Of a stretch of DNA of 64,000 nt, positions 45,794-54,539 are shown in pieces (position 1 is the first letter of the stretch; every line of letters begins with the position of its first letter). The notes under the pieces were generated by a model. It was not told the origin of the DNA, made no database searches, and worked only from the letters and a program-made list of their open reading frames with translations. Both the position numbers and the translations under genes were made by a program. The DNA comes from Kribbella sp. NBC_01245. GTDB taxonomy: Bacteria > Actinomycetota > Actinomycetes > Propionibacteriales > Kribbellaceae. The stretch is from positions 7,812,001 through 7,876,000 of the forward strand of contig NZ_CP108487.1 in assembly GCF_036226525.1 (NCBI RefSeq), in the 5' to 3' direction.

Positions 45794-45813
45794 GTGCTCA
45801 TCCGGTCTTGAGT
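45778..45813 (+). repeat. 18-bp tandem duplication across a stop codon
   Basis: GCTCATCCGGTCCTGAGT (45778-45795) is repeated at 45796-45813 with one change (C to T). The first copy contains the final codons and TGA of the hydrolase gene. Confidence 0.75.
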
Positions 45814-45927
45814 AACGGGCCCGAGCGATAACCGAGGGCCAATCGAGACGTTCACGGACAACTTTCACTCGACGCTTGGAGTCCTTCCAAGGACGCACAA
45901 GTACAGAGCTGAAAGTGAGGCACACCT

Positions 45928-48708
45928 GTGGGTGTTTTCGGCAGATCCGCTGGTGGGGTGGCGATCGTTATCGCCGCTCTGCTCGGCACCACTTTGACCA
46001 CTCCGGCGGCCGCCGCGCCGGGGCCTGGCGGTGGCACCAACCAGGAGAGCAAGGCCTGGTCGATCGATGCCAGTGGCAACGGTCTTCGCATCACCCTGCG
46101 GCTGCCCGAGGCGATCGGGCTGCGCGCCGCGCTGCCGTTGCTCGCGGTGGACGGCCGCCCGATCGGTGTGGCCCGCCAGTCCGCCGACGGCAAGACGCTG
46201 ACCCTGGTCACGACTGACTCGTCGGTGCTGGGCGCTAAGAAGGTGGAGCTGGTCTGGTCGACCGAGCTCGGCAAGGACGGCGCCGCCCGCCGTTCGCCGC
46301 AGACCGGTGCCGACTGGTCCAAGGCAGCGCAGGGCAAACCGCTGCCGGTCGATCCCGGTTCCACTGGCAAGTTCAAGGTCGACACCTCGGAGTACAACCT
46401 GGGTGACGAGGCCGTCTACCTGTCCGGGATCAAGGCGAAATCCGAGCTCCGCGGCAAGGTCTACACCCCGCGCGGCGCCACCGGGAAGCGTCCGCTGGTG
46501 GTGTTCCTGCACGGCCGGCACGGCTTCTGCCACGGCACCTGGCCCGATCCCGAACCGGCCAAGCCGTGGCCGTGTCCTGCCGGGACGAAGGCCACGCCGA
46601 GCTACCGGGGGTACGACGCACCAGCGAAGGCCCTCGCCAGTCACGGCTACCAGGTCGTCTCGATCAGCTCGAACGCGATCAACGCGTACGACGGTGACGC
46701 CTTCGACTCCGGCGCGTTCGCCCGGGCGGAGCTGATCCTGAAACACCTCGACCTGTGGCGGAAATGGTCCACGATCGGCGGCAGCCCGTTCGGCAAGAAG
46801 TACGTCGGCAAGGTCAACCTGGCGAACGTCGGGCTGATGGGCCACTCCCGCGGCGGCGAGGGCGTCGTACGGGCCGCCTTGCTGAACGCCGAGCGCGGGG
46901 CCAAGTACGGCATTCGCGCGGTGCTGCCGTTGGCGCCGGTCGATTTCGCGCGGGCCACGCTGCCGGGTACGGCGATGAGCGTGATCCTGCCGTACTGCGA
47001 TGGCGACGTGTCCGACCTGCAGGGGCAGCACTTCCACGACGACACGATGTACGCCGCCGGCGGTGACCGGGCCGCCCGGTCGACCGTGCTGGTGATGGGC
47101 GCGAACCACAACTTCTTCAACACCGAGTGGACGCCGGGGCAGTCCGAGGCGCCATCGGGTGACGACTGGTGGGGTGAGGAAAAGGCCGAGCCGTGTGGCG
47201 GTAAGGCCGCGGCCAGGCTCAAACCGCTCGAGCAGCAGGCGGTCGGGCGGGCGTACATCGCGGGCTTCTTCCGGCTCGAGCTTGGTCGCGAGACCGCGTT
47301 GCTGCCGCTGCTGGATGGCTCGAGCACCCGCGCGGCGTCGGCCGGCCGGGCGATCACGCGAGTCGTTGCGCAGGCTCCGGCCACCAACCGGTACGACCTG
47401 GCTCGGCTCGACCGGCCGTTGCCGGCGGGCTCGATCACTGGCAAGGCGACCGCGAAGGTCTGCACCGGGATGGCGTATCCGCCGCCGTCGCCGTTGAAGG
47501 CCATGAGCAAAGCGCCAGCCAGCCCATGTCTGGTGCATGAGAACAGCTCGCTCTTCCCGCACTGGACGCCCGCGGCCTATTCGCCCGAGGCGCCGACCAC
47601 TTCGGTCACACAGCTCAAGTGGACCGGCACGGATGGCGTCATGCGGTTCGCCCTGCCCGTCGGGAAGCGCGACGTCCGGCGGTTCGCGGCGTTGAGCTTC
47701 CGGACGGCGCCGGGGCTGGAGGTCAAGCAGAAGACGGACTTCACGGTTCGGATCGTGGATGGCAAGGGCAAGTTGGTCGACCTGCCGGTGTCCGCGTTGA
47801 GCGATGCCTTGGTGCAACTGCCGGGCAACGAGGGCTCGATTCCGAAGACGATGTTACGCACTGTGCGGATCGCGCTCGCGGGGCTGAAAGGCCTTGATCT
47901 GAAGGACATCCGGTCCATCGAGTTCCGGACGAACAAGGCTGCCACGGGTTCGGCGTACATCTCGAATCTGGCCTTATCCAAGGCCGCGCTGAGTGTCTCG
48001 GCGCCGTCGACGTTGCCGCGCCTTTCGGTGAACGACCTGGGCACGATCAAGGAAGGCGATACCGGCAGCCAGACCCTGACGTACACCGTCAAGCTGTCGC
48101 GGCCGAGCGCCGTACCGGTCACGGTCAACGCCGAGGCGGCAGCGGACTCGATCTACCGCAGTGCCGGGGACGAGCCCGTGTACAGAAAGCTCGTGTTCAA
48201 GCCGGGACAGACGACTCAGCAGGTCTCAGTGCGAGTGGACGGCAACACCCGCGACGGCTATGACCAGCGGCTGAGTCTGGTGTTGTCGGCACCGACGGGC
48301 GCCATCGTCGGGCAGTCGTTCGGTCAGACTCTGGTCCTGGACGACGATCCGGACGCGGTCCTGACGGTCGGCGACGGCGTGGGAACGGAAGGCGGCATGA
48401 TCCGGTTCCCGATGAAGCTGTCCGGGCCGAGCGACAAGTTCATCTACGCCGCCGGGCGCCTGGCCAGCGGTACGGCGATCCTGGGCAAGGACTTCCGTAG
48501 CTCGCAGGACCAGGGTGGAACGCCGCCGGAGACCCAGGAGTTCGGCAGCCTTCAGCAGGGCGAGACCGAGGGCTGGGTGGAGGTGCCGGCGCTCGCCGAT
48601 ACCGAGGCCGAGCCGGACGAGAAGTTCACCTTCACGGTCACCGAAATGAACGGCAAGCAACTGCCGAAGCCCCTGGTGCTGACGGGGACCATCCACAACA
48701 AACCCTGA
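45928..48708 (+). CDS. Secreted alpha/beta hydrolase with C-terminal Calx-beta domains (copy 1)
   Basis: Protein of 926 residues. Signal peptide (VAIVIAALLGTTLTTPAAAA). The hydrolase core (about 165-470) has VVFLHGRHGFCHG, the nucleophile elbow GLMGHSRGGEG and the candidate His in MGANHNFFNTEW. A middle beta-rich domain follows. From about residue 695 two Calx-beta-type modules with acidic ends (VLDDDPDAVL, DTEAEPDEKF) appear, which in known proteins bind calcium. GTG 45928 follows GTGAGG. A close paralogue lies directly downstream. The substrate is unknown; a polymer or ester outside the cell is plausible. Confidence 0.8.
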   Translation: MGVFGRSAGGVAIVIAALLGTTLTTPAAAAPGPGGGTNQESKAWSIDASGNGLRITLRLPEAIGLRAALPLLAVDGRPIGVARQSADGKTLTLVTTDSSVLGAKKVELVWSTELGKDGAARRSPQTGADWSKAAQGKPLPVDPGSTGKFKVDTSEYNLGDEAVYLSGIKAKSELRGKVYTPRGATGKRPLVVFLHGRHGFCHGTWPDPEPAKPWPCPAGTKATPSYRGYDAPAKALASHGYQVVSISSNAINAYDGDAFDSGAFARAELILKHLDLWRKWSTIGGSPFGKKYVGKVNLANVGLMGHSRGGEGVVRAALLNAERGAKYGIRAVLPLAPVDFARATLPGTAMSVILPYCDGDVSDLQGQHFHDDTMYAAGGDRAARSTVLVMGANHNFFNTEWTPGQSEAPSGDDWWGEEKAEPCGGKAAARLKPLEQQAVGRAYIAGFFRLELGRETALLPLLDGSSTRAASAGRAITRVVAQAPATNRYDLARLDRPLPAGSITGKATAKVCTGMAYPPPSPLKAMSKAPASPCLVHENSSLFPHWTPAAYSPEAPTTSVTQLKWTGTDGVMRFALPVGKRDVRRFAALSFRTAPGLEVKQKTDFTVRIVDGKGKLVDLPVSALSDALVQLPGNEGSIPKTMLRTVRIALAGLKGLDLKDIRSIEFRTNKAATGSAYISNLALSKAALSVSAPSTLPRLSVNDLGTIKEGDTGSQTLTYTVKLSRPSAVPVTVNAEAAADSIYRSAGDEPVYRKLVFKPGQTTQQVSVRVDGNTRDGYDQRLSLVLSAPTGAIVGQSFGQTLVLDDDPDAVLTVGDGVGTEGGMIRFPMKLSGPSDKFIYAAGRLASGTAILGKDFRSSQDQGGTPPETQEFGSLQQGETEGWVEVPALADTEAEPDEKFTFTVTEMNGKQLPKPLVLTGTIHNKP

Positions 48709-48832
48709 CGCTTGCGCCTTCCGGACGGAACGCAATTGAACCGAAGGCCAATCGAGATGTGCGGTGGCAACTTTCTCACCAGTCTGAGAGTCCCTTATAA
48801 CGAACCATTCAGGCTGAGAGAGAGGCACACCT

Positions 48833-51640
48833 GTGGGTGTTTTCGGCAGATCCGTCCGGGGGGTGGCAGCGGGCGTCGTCGCCGTGCTGCTGACTTCGCT
48901 GGCCGTGCCGGTGGCGGGGGCCACCAGCACGGCGTCGGCGAGGTCGAACAGTCAGGTGGGGCAAGGTGACGACTGGACGGTGAAGCCGGCAGCCGGGGGA
49001 TTTCTGATCACCAAGCGCCTCGATGCGCCGGTGCGGATGCGTGCCGCGCTGCCGCTGCTGGCCATCGACGGCGTGCCGGTCGGGGTGGCCCGCCAGTCGC
49101 CCGACGGCCGGACCCTGACCGTGCTCAGCACCAACCCGGCCGTGACGACCGCCAAGTCCGTCGAGCTGATGTGGTCGAGCGAGATCAACGAGCAGGCTGG
49201 CCGTTCGACCGCGTCGACCGAGAGCCCGGATTGGTCGAAGGCCGCGCTGGGCAAAGCGCTCGCCGTGGACCCAGGGTCGACCGGTCGGTTCAAGGTCGAC
49301 ATCTCGGAGTACAACCTCGGCAACGAGGCGCTCTTCCTGTCCGGCATCAAGGCGAAGAGCGAAGTGGCCGGCCGGGTCTACACCCCGCGCGGCGCGACCG
49401 GGAAGCGTCCGCTCGTCGTCTTTCTGCACGGGCGCCACTCGGTCTGCTACGGCAAACAGTCCGGCCCGGATCCCGTAAAGCCGTGGCCATGCCCGAAGGG
49501 CCAGAAGGCCATTCCGAGCTACAAGGGGTACGACGCACCCGCGAAGGCTCTCGCCAGTCACGGCTACCTGGTCGTTTCGATCAGCGCGAACGCGATCAAC
49601 GCCTACGACGGTGAGGTCTTCGACGCCGGCGCACTCGCCCGCGGGCAGTTGGTGCTCGCTCACCTAGACCTGTTCAACAAGTGGTCGACCGTTGGCGGCG
49701 GCCCGTTCGGCAAGCGCTATGTCGGCAAGGTCGACCTGCGCCGGGTCGGGTTGATGGGCCACTCCCGCGGCGGCGAAGGCGTCGTACGGGCCGCTTTGCT
49801 GAACTCCGAGCGCGGCCGGAAGTACGGCATTCGCGCGGTGCTGCCGCTGGCGCCGGTCGACTTCGCGCGGGCCACGCTGCCCGACACCGCGATGAGCGTC
49901 ATCCTGCCGTACTGCGATGGCGACGTGTCCGACCTGCAGGGGCAGCACTTCTACGACGACACCCGTTACTCCGTGACCGGCGACCGCGCGGCGCGATCGA
50001 CCGTGCTCGTGATGGGCGCGAACCACAACTACTTCAACACCCAATGGACGCCGGGCCGATCGGTCGCGCCCTCGTGGGACGACTGGGGTGGCGCGAGTAA
50101 GACGGCTCCGTGCGGTTCGGCGTCCGCGCCGCGGCTCAAGCCGACCGAGCAGGAGGCGGTCGGCAGGGCGTACATCGGGGGCTTCTTCCGGCTCGAGCTC
50201 GGTGGTGAGTCGGCGCTGCTGCCGCTGTTCGACGGTTCGACGACTCGGGCCGCCTCGGCCGGGCGAGCTGTTGTGCGCGTCGTTTCGCAGGCGCCGGCCA
50301 ACCGGCGGTATGACCTGGCTCGGCTCGACCGCGCGCTCCCGGCGGGTTCGGTGACGGGCAAGGCGGTTGCCCGGTTGTGCACGGGGCTCAAGTTCACCGA
50401 GCCGCGAGGCGGGCATCTGGCGGCCAACACGGCCAGCACGGCCAGCACGGCCAGCACGGCTTGCCGTACGACGGACGACCCGTCGCAATTCCCGCACTGG
50501 ACTCCGGCGGCGATCGCGGCCGTGGCGCCGACCACGACGGTGACCAACCTGAGCTGGACCGGGACCACCGGGTCGATGCGGATCAACCTCGCGCCGAAGC
50601 TGCGGGATGTCCGTCGCTTCTCGGCGTTGTCGTTCCGCGCGGCGCCGGATGCGAGTGTCCGGCTGAAAACGGACCTGACCGTCCGGGTTCGCGACGGCAA
50701 GGGCCGCGTGGTCGACGTACCGGTGTCCTCCGTCAGCGACGCGTTGTCGAAGCTGCCGGGGCAGAACCGTGGCGGTCTGCCGAAGATGATGTTGCGCACG
50801 GTCCGGATCCCGCTCACGTCGCTGGCCAAACTCGACCTGCGCGATATCCGGTCGGTTGAGTTCGTCACCAACAAGGCCGCCACCGGCTCGGTCTTCCTGT
50901 CCGACGTGGTCTTCTCGAAGCCGTGGATGAGCCGTCCGCAGCCGCCCGCGCAGCCGATCGCCTCGGTGAACGACGTGACCATGAAGGAAGGCGACAGCGG
51001 TACCAAGTCGGCCGTCTTCACGATCAGGCTGTCGAAGGCATCGCGCGTGCCGGTGACCGTCTTCGCCGAGACCGCCGGATGGTTCACCGACGTGGTCGGC
51101 GCGACGGCTCGCCGGGTGGTGTTCGCTCCAGGCGTGACCACGGTGAAGTTCGCCGTGCCGATCCACCCGAACAAGCACGATGGCGAGGACCAGCGCTTCG
51201 ACGTACTGCTGTCGAACCCGACCCAGGCGATCGTCGGCGACTCGTTCGGCGCGGGCAAGGTGCTCGACGACGACCCGCCGCCGATGGTCCAGATCGGCCC
51301 GGGCGTGGGCACCGAGGGACCGGAGAAGACGGTCAGCTTCCCGGTCAAGCTGTCGCTGCCGTCCGACCGCGGCGTGCAACTCACCGGTGAGCTGATCAGC
51401 GGCACGGCCACCCTCGGCAAGGACTTCACCAGCCCCGAGGACGACGGGGCGGGCGTTCCGGAGAAGCCCATCTACGGTTTCGTCGCCGAGGGCAGCACCA
51501 CCGGCGAGATCCTGGTCCCGATCACCGACGACCGCCTCGCCGAACCCGACGAAACCCTCACCCTCAAGATCACCGCCGTCGACGGCGGCATCCTCAAAGT
51601 CCCCACCACCTACCCAGGCACCATCCACGACAACGACTGA
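48833..51640 (+). CDS. Secreted alpha/beta hydrolase with C-terminal Calx-beta domains (copy 2)
   Basis: Protein of 935 residues and a tandem paralogue of the preceding gene, with identical stretches such as GLMGHSRGGEGVVRAALLN and PYCDGDVSDLQGQHF. It keeps the nucleophile Ser (GHSRGG) and the His in MGANHNYFNTQW. It has a short Ala-Ser-Thr repeat of its own (about residues 531-542) and the same two Calx-beta modules. The GTG start and about 35 bases around it match copy 1 closely, and some similarity continues about 85 bases upstream. Confidence 0.8.
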   Translation: MGVFGRSVRGVAAGVVAVLLTSLAVPVAGATSTASARSNSQVGQGDDWTVKPAAGGFLITKRLDAPVRMRAALPLLAIDGVPVGVARQSPDGRTLTVLSTNPAVTTAKSVELMWSSEINEQAGRSTASTESPDWSKAALGKALAVDPGSTGRFKVDISEYNLGNEALFLSGIKAKSEVAGRVYTPRGATGKRPLVVFLHGRHSVCYGKQSGPDPVKPWPCPKGQKAIPSYKGYDAPAKALASHGYLVVSISANAINAYDGEVFDAGALARGQLVLAHLDLFNKWSTVGGGPFGKRYVGKVDLRRVGLMGHSRGGEGVVRAALLNSERGRKYGIRAVLPLAPVDFARATLPDTAMSVILPYCDGDVSDLQGQHFYDDTRYSVTGDRAARSTVLVMGANHNYFNTQWTPGRSVAPSWDDWGGASKTAPCGSASAPRLKPTEQEAVGRAYIGGFFRLELGGESALLPLFDGSTTRAASAGRAVVRVVSQAPANRRYDLARLDRALPAGSVTGKAVARLCTGLKFTEPRGGHLAANTASTASTASTACRTTDDPSQFPHWTPAAIAAVAPTTTVTNLSWTGTTGSMRINLAPKLRDVRRFSALSFRAAPDASVRLKTDLTVRVRDGKGRVVDVPVSSVSDALSKLPGQNRGGLPKMMLRTVRIPLTSLAKLDLRDIRSVEFVTNKAATGSVFLSDVVFSKPWMSRPQPPAQPIASVNDVTMKEGDSGTKSAVFTIRLSKASRVPVTVFAETAGWFTDVVGATARRVVFAPGVTTVKFAVPIHPNKHDGEDQRFDVLLSNPTQAIVGDSFGAGKVLDDDPPPMVQIGPGVGTEGPEKTVSFPVKLSLPSDRGVQLTGELISGTATLGKDFTSPEDDGAGVPEKPIYGFVAEGSTTGEILVPITDDRLAEPDETLTLKITAVDGGILKVPTTYPGTIHDND
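50422..50457 (+). repeat. 9-bp tandem repeat inside copy 2
   Basis: Four units of GGCCAGCAC (the first is GGCCAACAC), encoding repeated Ala-Ser-Thr in a linker of the hydrolase. Copy 1 lacks it at the matching place. Confidence 0.8.
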
Positions 51641-51656
51641 CCCGGTATATCCAGTG

Positions 51657-51692
51657 CCTGCGCCGGAAGCACCGAAGAATTTCCGGCGCAGG
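51657..51692. terminator. Hairpin after the second hydrolase gene
   Basis: CCTGCGCCGGAA (51657-51668) and TTCCGGCGCAGG (51681-51692) pair perfectly with a 12-base loop, 17 bases after the stop codon. There is no T-run. Confidence 0.7.
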
Positions 51693-51733
51693 ACACCGAC
51701 GACGGCACCGGCTGACTGACTAGGCTACTGGCC

Positions 51734-52696
51734 ATGCCATCGGACCTTGAGCGGATCGCCCAGGGACTGATCGACTACCTCGACGCGAACCCGCGCCTGG
51801 CCGCGGAGCTTGGCGCCGCGGCAGCACAATGCCAGCAGTTGGCAGTGGAGGTCGCTGAGCTGGCGGTGATACTGCCTGAGGCGGCTGCTGCAGCCGAGTA
51901 CCTCCAGCAGGCCGCGAATGACTGCGGCGAGGCAGCACAACTGTCCTCCCGTGCGACTGTGATCGGGCACAACTGGGCGGTTGAGGCGGTCGGCGCCAGT
52001 GGCCCGACCGTAGGTGATCGACCGGGCTCGCAGGATGCAGCGGCCGGCAACAAGCCTGAGTCTGCATCGCCACCACAGAGCCCGGACGCCGCGGACTCAC
52101 CGTCGCAGCCTGAGCAGATTGAGCTGAACTTCGGCGACCTGCTGGTACCCGATCCTGGTGCGGCAGACGATAAGGCCCAACCTTCGACAATCGAGTTGTC
52201 GACCAGCGACCTGGAGCACCGACGCGTTCTGAATCATCCGCCAGGCAACGCGACGATCGTGGTGGACGGCCGATTCACCTATAGAACTGATGAGCGTGGC
52301 CGTGTCATCAGCGCTAACGCGATTCTCGACATTGTCGACGTGAAGCATCCTCGGGACGTGGCAGCGCAGCGCAAGCTGATTGGGAAGCTACCCGGCGACC
52401 ACGCGGGTCATATCTTCGCCCGCATCTTCCAGGGACCGCTAGGTTCGCTGAACCTGACAGCGATGGAAGGCGCGAAGGTCAACCAAAGTGCATACAAAAC
52501 CTTGGAAAACCGATGGCGACAATTGATCGAGAGCGGCAACGAAGTCGAGGTCTTCATCGAACTGAAGTACCTAGGCGATAGCGTTCGGCCTGACCGCATC
52601 CAGGTCGGCTACAGCCAAGACGGCAAGGTCCGATGGACCACGATCCGTAACACCCCACGACAGCAAGGAGGCCGCGACGGTGGACAGCGAATCTAA
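51734..52696 (+). CDS. Polymorphic-toxin-like protein with DNA/RNA non-specific endonuclease domain
   Basis: Protein of 320 residues without a signal peptide. Residues 1-85 are helical and Ala-rich, possibly a type VII-like export or packing module. Residues 90-150 form a Ser/Pro/Asp linker. The C-terminal part (about 170-305) matches the NucA/NS_2 endonuclease pattern: GDHAGHIFARIFQGP (221-235, His226 the likely base), SLNLTAMEG (Asn240 metal ligand), LENRW (257-261), then RPDRIQVGY. A YezG-type immunity gene overlaps its end. A contact-dependent or secreted nuclease toxin is inferred; no secretion machinery is nearby. Confidence 0.8.
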   Translation: MPSDLERIAQGLIDYLDANPRLAAELGAAAAQCQQLAVEVAELAVILPEAAAAAEYLQQAANDCGEAAQLSSRATVIGHNWAVEAVGASGPTVGDRPGSQDAAAGNKPESASPPQSPDAADSPSQPEQIELNFGDLLVPDPGAADDKAQPSTIELSTSDLEHRRVLNHPPGNATIVVDGRFTYRTDERGRVISANAILDIVDVKHPRDVAAQRKLIGKLPGDHAGHIFARIFQGPLGSLNLTAMEGAKVNQSAYKTLENRWRQLIESGNEVEVFIELKYLGDSVRPDRIQVGYSQDGKVRWTTIRNTPRQQGGRDGGQRI

Positions 52697-53090
52697 CGAG
52701 CGCCTGGTCGCCGTGGGCAAAGCCCTGGTGCGGGCCGCCCCAACCGCATGGACGAAGCTTGAGCTGCACGTGACCGGAGCGGGCGGAATGACCGAGACAG
52801 CCCTTGACATCCACCATCCCGACAACACGATTGACCAATCAGGGGCACTGGATAGCGACGGCCGCGAAGCGGTTCACGACCTTCGGGAATCGATGTTCCA
52901 GCCCGGCAAGGGAACCTGGTTCAACGCCACGTTGACCCTCGATCGAACCGGCAAGTTCAACGCCGAGTTCGACTACGACAACGCCCCGTTCGATGGTGTT
53001 GCCGACGCTGAGCTGCTTGTCGAAGACCAACAGTTGTTCCCACGCGATCCGGCGAACCTCCCAAACTGGCATCCGTCCGCAAACAGCTGA
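52680..53090 (+). CDS. YezG-type (DUF600-like) immunity protein
   Basis: Protein of 136 residues whose C-terminal half fits the YezG immunity family: FNAEFDYDNAPFDG, then LVEDQQLFPRDPANLPNWH, parallel to the family's FNYD and FPRxxxxxPxW pattern. GTG 52680 overlaps the toxin stop and follows AAGGAGG at good spacing, so both proteins are made together. It is expected to bind and block the neighbouring nuclease. Soluble and acidic. Confidence 0.78.
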   Translation: MDSESNERLVAVGKALVRAAPTAWTKLELHVTGAGGMTETALDIHHPDNTIDQSGALDSDGREAVHDLRESMFQPGKGTWFNATLTLDRTGKFNAEFDYDNAPFDGVADAELLVEDQQLFPRDPANLPNWHPSANS

Positions 53091-53274
53091 CCTTAGCCGG
53101 TCACGCGTCTAGGCCGCGCCTGACCGCGGCCGACGGCACGCCGCTCTGCTGGACGCCGCTCAAGGCAAGTGGGCGGGCACGGTACGGAGTCCGGGATTTG
53201 GGCTGGAAACGTCCGGGATGTGCACCATGTGGACGGGTGCGGGGGAGGGTTGGGGAGTGGGGGACTATGGGGGT

Positions 53275-54465
53275 ATGACACTTCCACCCCTGGTTGAGCC
53301 GGCTGACGAGCTGACCATTGACGAGGTGCGGCGGTATTCGCGGCACCTGATCATTCCCGAGGTCGGGATGGCCGGGCAGAAGCGGCTGAAGAACGCCAAG
53401 GTGCTGGTGATCGGCGCCGGTGGGCTCGGCAGCCCCGCTCTGCTCTACCTGGCGGCGGCCGGAGTCGGCACGTTGGGCATCGTCGAATTCGACACCGTCG
53501 ACGAGTCGAACCTGCAGCGCCAGATCATTCACGGCCAGTCCGACGTCGGTAAGTCCAAGGCCCAGTCGGCCAAGGACTCGATCCTCGAGACGAACCCGTA
53601 CACCAATGTCGTTCTGCACGAGGTCCGGCTGGACAACGACAACGTCTTCGAGATCTTCGAGCAGTACGACCTGATCGTCGACGGCACCGACAACTTCGCC
53701 ACCCGGTATCTGGTGAACGACGCCGCGGTGCTGCTCGGCAAGCCGTACGTGTGGGGCTCGATCTTCCGGTTCGACGGGCAGATCAGCGTGTTCTGGGCCG
53801 AGCATGGCCCTTGCTACCGCTGCCTCTACCCCGAGCCGCCGCCTCCCGGCATGGTGCCGTCGTGCGCCGAGGGCGGCGTCCTCGGTGTGCTCTGCGCCTC
53901 CGTCGGCGCGGCCCAGGTCACCGAGGCGATCAAGCTGCTCACCGGTATCGGCGACCCGTCGCTCGGCCGGCTGAACATCTACGAGGCCCTCGACCTGAAC
54001 TGGCGCACCCTGAAGGTTCGCAAGGACCCGAACTGCGCCATCTGCGGCGAGAACCCGACCGTCACCGAGCTGATCGACTACGAGAGCTTCTGCGGTGCGA
54101 TCACCGAGGAGGCGGCCGACGCCGCGGCGGGCTCGACAATCTCGGTCAAGCAGCTGAGCGAGTGGATCAAGCTCAAGGACAACGGCGAGAAGGACTTCCT
54201 GCTGGTCGACGTCCGCGAGCCCAACGAGTACGAGATCAACCGGATCCCGGGCGCGGTGCTGATCCCCAAGGCCGACTTCCAGACCGGCGTCGCGCTGGAG
54301 AAGCTGCCGCAGGACAAGCAGCTCGTCTTCCACTGCAAGTCCGGCGTGCGGTCGGCGGAGGTGCTGGCCATCGCCAAGGGCGCAGGCTTCTCCGACGCCG
54401 TGCACGTCGGCGGTGGCGTGGTGGCCTGGGTCGACCAGATCGACCCGTCCCAGCCGTCGTACTGA
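53275..54465 (+). CDS. moeZ: MoeZ: E1-like adenylyltransferase/sulfurtransferase
   Basis: Protein of 396 residues. The ThiF/MoeB domain (about 1-265) has the nucleotide loop VLVIGAGGLGSPALLYLAAA, the DGTDNFATRY stretch and two CxxC zinc pairs (CYRC, CAIC). A C-terminal rhodanese domain (about 300-396) has its active cysteine in FHCKSGVRS. It activates and thiolates small sulfur-carrier proteins for molybdopterin, thiamin, cysteine or other sulfur metabolites. ATG 53275 is set by the family start MTLPPLVEP. Monocistronic, with a strong terminator after it. Confidence 0.95.
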   Translation: MTLPPLVEPADELTIDEVRRYSRHLIIPEVGMAGQKRLKNAKVLVIGAGGLGSPALLYLAAAGVGTLGIVEFDTVDESNLQRQIIHGQSDVGKSKAQSAKDSILETNPYTNVVLHEVRLDNDNVFEIFEQYDLIVDGTDNFATRYLVNDAAVLLGKPYVWGSIFRFDGQISVFWAEHGPCYRCLYPEPPPPGMVPSCAEGGVLGVLCASVGAAQVTEAIKLLTGIGDPSLGRLNIYEALDLNWRTLKVRKDPNCAICGENPTVTELIDYESFCGAITEEAADAAAGSTISVKQLSEWIKLKDNGEKDFLLVDVREPNEYEINRIPGAVLIPKADFQTGVALEKLPQDKQLVFHCKSGVRSAEVLAIAKGAGFSDAVHVGGGVVAWVDQIDPSQPSY

Positions 54466-54482
54466 CCCTGCATCAACCGAAG

Positions 54483-54521
54483 AAGGGCGCCGCGGATCTC
54501 CTTCCGCGGCGCCCTTTCTTT
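54483..54521. terminator. Strong bidirectional terminator
   Basis: A perfect 14-base stem (AAGGGCGCCGCGGA, 54483-54496, with its complement 54503-54516), a six-base loop and a T-rich tail (TTTCTTTC). It lies between convergent moeZ and the haloperoxidase gene. Confidence 0.9.
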
Positions 54522-54539
54522 CTGTACGTCGTACGTCGC

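Noticed and set aside
49664..51628. 654-codon open frame antisense to the second Calx-beta hydrolase, with a similar frame at 45865-47817
   Set aside because: High-GC shadows of well-supported genes; both follow from the duplication and have no protein-like features.
51734..53090. Prophage or integrated element around the toxin pair
   Set aside because: No integrase, attachment-site repeat or phage structural gene was found on either side.
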